Assembly: GCA_050697555.1 (NCBI GenBank)
Contig: JBOHAD010000018.1
Location: 1 to 39,167, forward strand
Source: DASQWP01 sp050697555
GTDB lineage: Bacteria > Actinomycetota > Thermoleophilia > Gaiellales > Gaiellaceae
Length of the DNA stretch: 39,167 nucleotides
Direction of reading: 5' to 3'
Positions 33,856 through 39,167 of this stretch are shown here, in pieces. The position numbers and the translations under genes were made by a program. Under the pieces are notes generated by a model. That model made no database searches, was not told the origin of the DNA, and saw only the letters and a program-made list of their open reading frames with translations. Within the stretch, counting starts at the first letter, position 1. The number at the start of each line of letters is the position of its first letter.

Positions 33856-35043
33856 GTGAGCGAGAACGAGCACCCAGTCGCCCCCTACCTCGCAGTCGGC
33901 CTTTCGACCGTCGTCCACGGCGTCGCCGAGCGAAAGCACATCAGGCGGAACCTCGCCGTCGTCGAGGACGGGATCCACGCCGCCATGTCGGTCATCGGGA
34001 TCAACATGCCCGTGCGGCTGATCGCGCTCGCCGAGGGAGCGCTGACCGGGTTCACGGACGAGGCCTTCGACATCCCCCACGTCACTGCCGCGCGTGACCT
34101 CTTCATCGACGTTCCGGGCGAGGAGACCGAGGCGCTCGCCGCGCTCGCTCGCCGGTACGACGTCTACCTCCTCGTCCAGTGCAAGGCGCGCTGGCCCGAG
34201 GTGATCGACGACCGCTACTTCAACATGCTGTTCGTCATCTCGCCGCAAGGCGAGGTCGTGCACCGCGCGGCCAAGAACCATCTCTGGTGCCGTGAGCGCT
34301 CCTGCACGCCGCACGACGTGTACGACCGTTGGGTCGAGCTCTTCGGCGACGGCATCGAGGCCTTCTACCCGGTTCTCCGCACCGAGGACATCGGCAACGT
34401 GGGCACCATCTGCTGCTCCGACGGCGAGTATCCCGAGGCCGTGCGGGCGCTCGCGATGAACGGCGCCGAGGTCGTCTACCGCCCGAGCGAGGCGGTGCCG
34501 ATGACCGGCGTCGGCTACCCGGGCGGCGGCACGTGGATGCTCCAGAACCGGGCCCATGCCCACTTCAACAGCGTCTACATGATCTGCCCGAACGTCGGCC
34601 CCGTCTACCTCCATCCCCACATGGAGCATCCCTATGACATCGGCGGGGGCAACTCTCACATCGTCGACTACATGGGCAACGTCGTCGCCTACAGCGCCTC
34701 GGGCTACAACACCTTCGTCTCGGCGATCGTCGACGTCGAGGCGCTGCGCCAGTTTCGGGTCATGAACCTGAACTCGAACTGGCTCAAGGACTTGCGCACC
34801 GAGATCTTCCGCCGCATGTACGAGGACCCGATCCATCCTGCCAACCTCTGGCTCGAGCAGGACCCGCTCCCGCACGCCGAGGTGGACGAGATCTACCGCG
34901 CCAACATCCGCCGCCTGCTCGAGCGGGGCACCTACACACCGCCTGCCCATTCCTTCCGCGGCGCGCGCTACATCTCCCCGGACGACGAGCCGCCTGCAGA
35001 GGCGTGGGAGGACGCGCGCCACCTCTGGGACGAGTCCGGCTGA
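33856..35043 (+). CDS. Nitrilase-superfamily (CN hydrolase) enzyme
   Basis: A 395-residue carbon-nitrogen hydrolase. The catalytic triad is visible as Glu60 (LALAEGAL), Lys140 (RAAKNHLW) and Cys187 in ICCSDGEYPE. Members cleave amides, nitriles, ureides or carbamoyl amines through a cysteine thioester. The length and the large insert around RSCTPHDVYDRWVELFG resemble the aliphatic amidase/formamidase branch more than true nitrilases; this is a judgement by eye. The 60-residue C-terminal extension is unusual. AGGAGG precedes the GTG start. The stop overlaps the following ATG by one base (TGATG). An amide of the phenylacetate type is one possible substrate. Confidence 0.87.
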   Translation: MSENEHPVAPYLAVGLSTVVHGVAERKHIRRNLAVVEDGIHAAMSVIGINMPVRLIALAEGALTGFTDEAFDIPHVTAARDLFIDVPGEETEALAALARRYDVYLLVQCKARWPEVIDDRYFNMLFVISPQGEVVHRAAKNHLWCRERSCTPHDVYDRWVELFGDGIEAFYPVLRTEDIGNVGTICCSDGEYPEAVRALAMNGAEVVYRPSEAVPMTGVGYPGGGTWMLQNRAHAHFNSVYMICPNVGPVYLHPHMEHPYDIGGGNSHIVDYMGNVVAYSASGYNTFVSAIVDVEALRQFRVMNLNSNWLKDLRTEIFRRMYEDPIHPANLWLEQDPLPHAEVDEIYRANIRRLLERGTYTPPAHSFRGARYISPDDEPPAEAWEDARHLWDESG

Positions 35044-36647
35044 TGCCGGAGCGCCACGACGTCGTCTTCGTCGGAGCAGGGCACAACGCCCTCACCTGCG
35101 CCGCCTACCTCGCGAAGGCGGGGAAAAGTGTGCTCGTGCTCGAGGCCCGGGATGTCGCGGGCGGCGGCTGCGCGACCGAGGAAGTCGCGGCGCCCGGCTT
35201 CCGGCACAACTTCCACTCGAACTTCCACGGAGTCATTCACATGGGGCCGGTCTACCGCGAGCTCGAGCTCGAGCGGTACGGCGCCCGCTACGTCTGGCCG
35301 GAGAACCAGTTCGCCCACGTCTTTCCCGACGGCCGCGCCCTCGTCTTGAGCCGCAGCGTCGAGGAAACCGCGGCGAGGATCGCCCGCTTCTCAGCGGTGG
35401 ACGCGGAGACGTTCCGGGAACTCGCGCATCTCTATCGGCGGGTGCTCGAGGACGCCGTCATCCCGGCCATGTTCGCTTCCCCCCTGCCGCCCTCGCAGGA
35501 GCTCGCCGCGCTCGAGGAGACGAGCGAGGGGCTCACGCTCCTGCGCCACCTCCTGTCGAGCCCGAACCACGTCGCCCGCGACCTCTTCGAATCGCCCGAG
35601 GTGCAGACGTGGCTCGGCTTCTGGGTCGCCCAGCTCGCGGGCACGGGAGACGTCTTCGGGCTCGGCGCCAACTACCCCGTCATGCTCGCGGGCTCGCTCG
35701 AGCCGTACGGCTGGGCGATCTGCGCCGGCGGCTCGAACGTCCTCGCCCAGGCGATGGTCCGGTGCCTCGAGGACAACGGCGGCGAGATCCGCCTCGGCGC
35801 CCCGGTCGTCCACATCGAGCTCGGAGGCGGCCTCGCCCGAGGAGTGGAGCTCGCCGACGGCACCCGGATCCCCGTTCCGGGGATCCTCGTCTCGAGCCTC
35901 GACCCGAAGCACACGTTCCTCGACCTCGTCGGGGAAGGGGAGCTCCCGGGCGAGCTCGCCCACGCCTGCCGGCGCTGGCGCTACGACGCCCTTTCGATGT
36001 TCTGCGTCTACCTCGCTCTCGAGGCGCCCGTCCGCTGGAGAGCCGCCCAGTGGGACGAGGCGGTCGAGCGGTGCTTCGCCGTCTCGATCTGCGAGTCTCT
36101 CGACGTCCTCGACGACAACGCCTCCGACTGCCGTCTCGGCCTCCCACCCCCTACGCCCGGCCTCTTCACCGTCCATCCCTCGCTCTTCGAGCCGAGTCTC
36201 TGCCCGCCGGGGAAGGCGGCGTCCTTTTGCGAGCAGATCGCACCGTGGGAGCTGCGCGAGGGTGGGCCCGATGCCTGGGACGACGTCAAGGGGGCGTACG
36301 TCGAGACCGTCCTCGAGCGCTGGCGCGGGTACGCCGCGGGCGTCGAGGCTGAGCAGATCGTCGGCCGCTACGTCGCGAGCCCGCTCGACATCGAGCGCCG
36401 GATGCCGAGCATGAGACACGGCGACTGGAACCACGGCGAGATGACACAGGATCAGCTGGGCGTGTTCCGGCCCTTCCACGAGTATCCGCCCTACCGGACG
36501 GCGTTCGAGAACGTGTACATGTGCGGCTCCTCGACGCACCCGGGGGGCTCGATCGGCGGCGCGTGCGGCTACAACGCCGCGGGCGCGATCGCCGAGGAGC
36601 TCGGGATCGACGCCTGGTGGCCGCGCGCCGCGGCGGCGGGTGTCTGA
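35043..36647 (+). CDS. CrtI/phytoene-desaturase-like FAD oxidoreductase
   Basis: A 534-residue flavoprotein. The Rossmann FAD loop is VVFVGAGHNALTCAAYL with the Glu at the end of strand two in VLVLEARDVAGGG. The C-terminal FAD block is NVYMCGSSTHPGGSIGGACG. This layout belongs to the amine oxidase/CrtI group, including the PYROXD2-like oxidoreductases common in actinobacteria. No carotenoid gene is nearby, so carotenoid desaturation is unlikely. Oxidation of an amine or a saturated ring intermediate would fit the module. It overlaps the nitrilase gene by one base and the P450 gene by eight. Confidence 0.86.
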   Translation: MPERHDVVFVGAGHNALTCAAYLAKAGKSVLVLEARDVAGGGCATEEVAAPGFRHNFHSNFHGVIHMGPVYRELELERYGARYVWPENQFAHVFPDGRALVLSRSVEETAARIARFSAVDAETFRELAHLYRRVLEDAVIPAMFASPLPPSQELAALEETSEGLTLLRHLLSSPNHVARDLFESPEVQTWLGFWVAQLAGTGDVFGLGANYPVMLAGSLEPYGWAICAGGSNVLAQAMVRCLEDNGGEIRLGAPVVHIELGGGLARGVELADGTRIPVPGILVSSLDPKHTFLDLVGEGELPGELAHACRRWRYDALSMFCVYLALEAPVRWRAAQWDEAVERCFAVSICESLDVLDDNASDCRLGLPPPTPGLFTVHPSLFEPSLCPPGKAASFCEQIAPWELREGGPDAWDDVKGAYVETVLERWRGYAAGVEAEQIVGRYVASPLDIERRMPSMRHGDWNHGEMTQDQLGVFRPFHEYPPYRTAFENVYMCGSSTHPGGSIGGACGYNAAGAIAEELGIDAWWPRAAAAGV

Positions 36648-37887
36648 GAGCAACGCCCTTCCCGAGCTCGTTCCTCAGATCGAGCCGGCCGAGGCGGAGC
36701 AAGCAGAGCGCCAGAAGCGTTTCCCGGGCGGTGCGGCGATCGAGTTCGCCGATCTCGAGGAGCACCGTCGCGCCGGGGCTCTCGACGCGCTCCGCGAGGC
36801 CGAGCCCGTCTCTTGGGTGCCGGCGCTCGGGGGCTGGCTCGTGACCGCGTATCCGCTGGCCCGGAACGTGCTCGCGAGGACGGGTGACTTCACCGTGTGG
36901 GCCGACCCGAACCTCGTCCGGGCTTCGCTCGGCGTCATGATGCTCACGAGTGACTCGCCCGAGCACGAGCGCCAGCGGCTGCCCTTCGACGAGCCGTTCC
37001 GCAGACGTGCGGTACGGGAGCGCTTCGAGGACCGGGTGGCAACTCGAGTCGAGCGGCTGCTCGATGCGCTCGCGCCGCGAGGGTCCTGTGAACTCGCCTC
37101 CGACTTCGCCGCGCCGTTCGCGATCGGGGTCGCGGGCGACATCCTCGGTCTCTCGCTCGACGACGTTCCGAAGATCCAAGGGTTCTACGAGGCCTTCGCC
37201 GGCGCGATGGTCTACGACGGCGACCCCGAGCCGCAGCGCCGCGCCGACGCCGCGCGCTCATCCTTGAACGAGATCCTGCACGGAGAGCTGGCGCGGGTCC
37301 GCTCGGACCCCGACGGCTCGATCACGTCAGTGGTGGCGAACGACCACGCCACTGGGCTCACGGACGACGAGATCGTGGCGCAACTCCGAGTGATCCTCTT
37401 CGGCGCGATCGAGACGGTCGAATCCATGGTCGTGAACGCGGTCATCCTCCTGCTCGAGCACCCGGAAGAGCTCCGGGCCGTGGAAGCCGAGCCCAGCCTC
37501 GTCTCGAACGCGGTCGAGGAAGGGATGCGTCTGATCCCGCCGGTCGCCTTCATCGAGCGCTGGACCTTGGCGCCGACGGCGCTCGGAGAGGTCGAGCTCG
37601 CCCGGGGCGAGTTCGTCGGCATCTCGACGCTCGCCGCCAATCGCGACCCGGAGGTGTTCGAGGACCCGCTCCGCTTCGACGTGCGGCGCGAGAACGCACG
37701 GCACCACCTCGCCTTCAGCTTCGGCGTGCACCACTGCCTGGGCTTCAACATGGCCCGCCTCCAGGGCCCGATCGCCGTACAGGCGATTCTCCGCCGCCTA
37801 CCCGGCCTGGAGCTCGTCGCGAGGCCTGAGCCGCACGGATTCGCCTTCCGGCGCCCGCCCGAGCTTCGCGTCCGCTGGAGAGCATGA
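36640..37887 (+). CDS. Cytochrome P450 (second)
   Basis: A 415-residue P450, only distantly similar to the one at 27501. The heme loop is FSFGVHHCLGFNMAR with Cys366, and the ExxR motif is EEGMR. The I-helix reads LFGAIETVES, where the usual Gly-x-Asp/Glu-Thr is kept as AIET but the Gly before the acid is replaced by Ile. This can alter oxygen activation. It has no membrane anchor and no ferredoxin in the window. A GTG start overlaps the stop of the oxidoreductase by eight bases. It probably oxidises the same compound handled by the three genes before it. Confidence 0.9.
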   Translation: MSESNALPELVPQIEPAEAEQAERQKRFPGGAAIEFADLEEHRRAGALDALREAEPVSWVPALGGWLVTAYPLARNVLARTGDFTVWADPNLVRASLGVMMLTSDSPEHERQRLPFDEPFRRRAVRERFEDRVATRVERLLDALAPRGSCELASDFAAPFAIGVAGDILGLSLDDVPKIQGFYEAFAGAMVYDGDPEPQRRADAARSSLNEILHGELARVRSDPDGSITSVVANDHATGLTDDEIVAQLRVILFGAIETVESMVVNAVILLLEHPEELRAVEAEPSLVSNAVEEGMRLIPPVAFIERWTLAPTALGEVELARGEFVGISTLAANRDPEVFEDPLRFDVRRENARHHLAFSFGVHHCLGFNMARLQGPIAVQAILRRLPGLELVARPEPHGFAFRRPPELRVRWRA

Positions 37888-37907
37888 ACGGAGCTCGGAA
37901 GGGACCT

Positions 37908-38924
37908 CTAGCGGGGCCAGACGCGGTCGGCGATGCGGGCGACGAGCTCGAGCTTGCGCCACTGCGTCTCCTCGTCGATCTCGTTGCCCTCGATGACCGA
38001 GGCGAACCCGCACTGCGTCGAGAGTGCGAGCTGGTCGATCGGCAGGTGCCGTGAAGCCTCCTCGAGCCTCCGCAGGAGCTCGTCCTCACTCTCGAGCTGG
38101 GGCCGCTTCGAGCTGACGAGGCCCATGACCATCGTCCGGCCCGCGGGCGCGAAGCGGACGGGCGCATAGCCTCCGTCGCGGCCGACGTCGTCCCACTCGA
38201 CGAGGAAGGCGTCGTAGTCGAGCTCGCCGAAGAGGCGCTCGGCAACGGGCTCGAGCGAGCCCGCGCAGAGCCAGCGCGAGCGGTAGTTCCCGCGGCAGAC
38301 GTGCAGGCTCCTCGTCACCCCGGCGGGGATTCCCTCCAGGATCGCCCTGTCCGCGGCGATCGCCTTGTCGAGCAGCTCCGGCGTGCGGTGACCGGACGCT
38401 TCGAAGCGCGCGACCCAGTCCCGGTCCACGAGATAGGGGTAGAGCGGGAAGTCGAGCTGGACATAGCGGCAACCGGTCTCGACGGCGTCGGCGATGAGCT
38501 CGCGCTCGATCGCGATCGCGTGCTCGACGAACTCCTCCTGATTGGGATACGCCCCAGCGGAGACGCCGAACGGGTGCACGAAGAGCGAGGCTGCTGGGAA
38601 CGTGACTTTGAAGGGATGCGCGGTGAGCTCCGTCATGAACGCCGCCTCGCGGGCAGCCGGGCTGTCCACTCGCACGAGTCGGGCCTCGATCGAGGGCACC
38701 GTCAGAACGAGGGTCTCGCCCTGCTCGTTCCTGAACTCGACCGCGCTCCGGTCGGTCGCGATCCCCTCCACCGCGTCGTAGAAGGAGCTCAGGAACATCC
38801 AGCGCCGGAACTCGCCGTCCGAGACGACGTCGAGGCCGATCTCGATCTGCCGCCGCACGACCCGCGCGATCGCGGTGTCGGCGACGGGGCCGAGATGGAT
38901 GGGATCGGATCGATTCTCGACCAC
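37908..38924 (-). CDS. MetE C-terminal-like methyltransferase family protein (5' end unclear)
   Basis: 338 residues read from GTG 38924. The zinc ligands of cobalamin-independent methionine synthase are present: His208 and Cys210 (HVCRGNYRS), a Glu in FLVEWDD, and Cys305 (STQCGFAS). GLDVVSDGEFRRWMF is also typical. Without the MetE N-terminal half, such proteins act as methyltransferases or zinc-dependent thiol lyases/transferases; the substrate is unknown. The conserved first strand (RAEVVGSLLRPPEL) is encoded in frame upstream, about 38933-38974, before any ATG, GTG or TTG. The next in-frame codon of note is the TAG of the TrpB-like gene. The real start is therefore unclear. Confidence 0.8.
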   Translation of the reverse strand: MVENRSDPIHLGPVADTAIARVVRRQIEIGLDVVSDGEFRRWMFLSSFYDAVEGIATDRSAVEFRNEQGETLVLTVPSIEARLVRVDSPAAREAAFMTELTAHPFKVTFPAASLFVHPFGVSAGAYPNQEEFVEHAIAIERELIADAVETGCRYVQLDFPLYPYLVDRDWVARFEASGHRTPELLDKAIAADRAILEGIPAGVTRSLHVCRGNYRSRWLCAGSLEPVAERLFGELDYDAFLVEWDDVGRDGGYAPVRFAPAGRTMVMGLVSSKRPQLESEDELLRRLEEASRHLPIDQLALSTQCGFASVIEGNEIDEETQWRKLELVARIADRVWPR

Positions 38925-39029
38925 TGCCTGGAGCTCCGGCGGCCGCAGCAGGCTGCCGACGACCTCGGCGCGCGCCGGCCGGCGGGTGGTTGCCTGTGTG
39001 GACGTCGTCGCCGTGCGGCTCGTCTTCGC

Positions 39030-39167
39030 CTACGTCACCTCGGCCGGCTTGGGGAGCGGTTCGATCGCCTGGAGAGCACGCTGGATCTCCGCCTCCGGGA
39101 GCTCGAAGTCCTCGAGCTTGCCGGCGAAATAGGCGTCGTAGGCGCCGAGGTCGAAGTGCCCGTGGCC
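39030..39167 (-). CDS. TrpB-like PLP enzyme, C-terminal end (partial)
   Basis: The last 45 residues of a gene that continues beyond the window, ending at TAG 39032-39030. GHGHFDLGAYDAYFAGKLED, then FELPEAEIQRAL matches the C-terminus of TrpB2-type tryptophan synthase beta chains (SGHGHFDL block followed by the KLEDYE helix). The PLP lysine and other active residues are outside. Whether it makes tryptophan or works on another indole or serine substrate cannot be judged. It precedes the MetE-like gene on the same strand and in the same reading frame. Confidence 0.65.
   Translation of the reverse strand, partial: GHGHFDLGAYDAYFAGKLEDFELPEAEIQRALQAIEPLPKPAEVT

Noticed and set aside
35043..36647. 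Carotenoid biosynthesis gene crtI
   Set aside because: Only the general FAD oxidoreductase layout matches; no phytoene synthase or cyclase gene is nearby and the neighbours are catabolic.
33060..36653. Minus-strand open frames opposite the SDR, nitrilase and CrtI-like genes
   Set aside because: They mirror the true genes almost end to end, have Val/Asp/Arg-rich shadow composition and carry none of the family motifs found on the plus strand.

Overview
The window is a gene-dense, very GC-rich chromosomal stretch with many GTG starts, start/stop overlaps of 1 to 11 bases and almost no spacer DNA. Gene families and codon use fit a high-GC actinobacterium; a Thermoleophilia-like soil lineage is my inference, not something I could test. 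No rRNA, tRNA, CRISPR array, IS element or phage gene was seen.

Region 1 (1-17.5 kb) is core housekeeping plus lipid and envelope genes. In order: the end of an alpha/beta-hydrolase, glmM and glmS (UDP-GlcNAc precursors) separated by an intrinsic terminator, a secreted M14 metallopeptidase, a convergent YtkA/CopD-like membrane protein with arfB (ribosome rescue), then a coupled forward run HAD phosphatase-acpS-nnrD, then alr-cca. After these come a thioredoxin-fold protein, a PlsC-like acyltransferase, a UPF0104 flippase-like protein, a PAP2-type phosphatase/transferase, an SDR and fabI.

Region 2 (17.5-19.3 kb) is a small accessory patch: a RES-Xre type II toxin-antitoxin pair with an inverted-repeat operator at the antitoxin start, two hairpins on its toxin side, and a truncated glutamine-amidotransferase-like remnant on its antitoxin side.

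Region 3 (19.2-32.9 kb) is an aromatic catabolic cluster resembling the 4-hydroxyphenylacetate/homoprotocatechuate meta-cleavage pathway. It has two fumarylacetoacetate-hydrolase-family enzymes, a GntR/FCD regulator, a carboxymuconolactone-decarboxylase-like protein, an extradiol dioxygenase, HpaB, an acetoacetate-decarboxylase-like protein, an SDR, HpaE, a P450, an HpaC-like flavin reductase and a 72-residue protein. A reverse operon of APC permease, glutamine-synthetase-like ligase and an unknown protein follows. No HpaH hydratase or HpaI aldolase is recognisable.

Region 4 (33.0-39.2 kb) is a forward four-gene module, SDR-nitrilase-CrtI-like oxidoreductase-P450, facing a MetE-C-like protein and the end of a TrpB-like gene.

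Three intergenic sites (19216, 22040 and about 32962) share the core TGTATNCA and lie in front of the catabolic and transport operons. I propose that they are operators of the GntR regulator and make regions 3 and 4 one regulon. The MetE-like gene has an odd 5' end: its conserved first strand lies in frame between the TAG of the TrpB-like gene and the first usable start codon.
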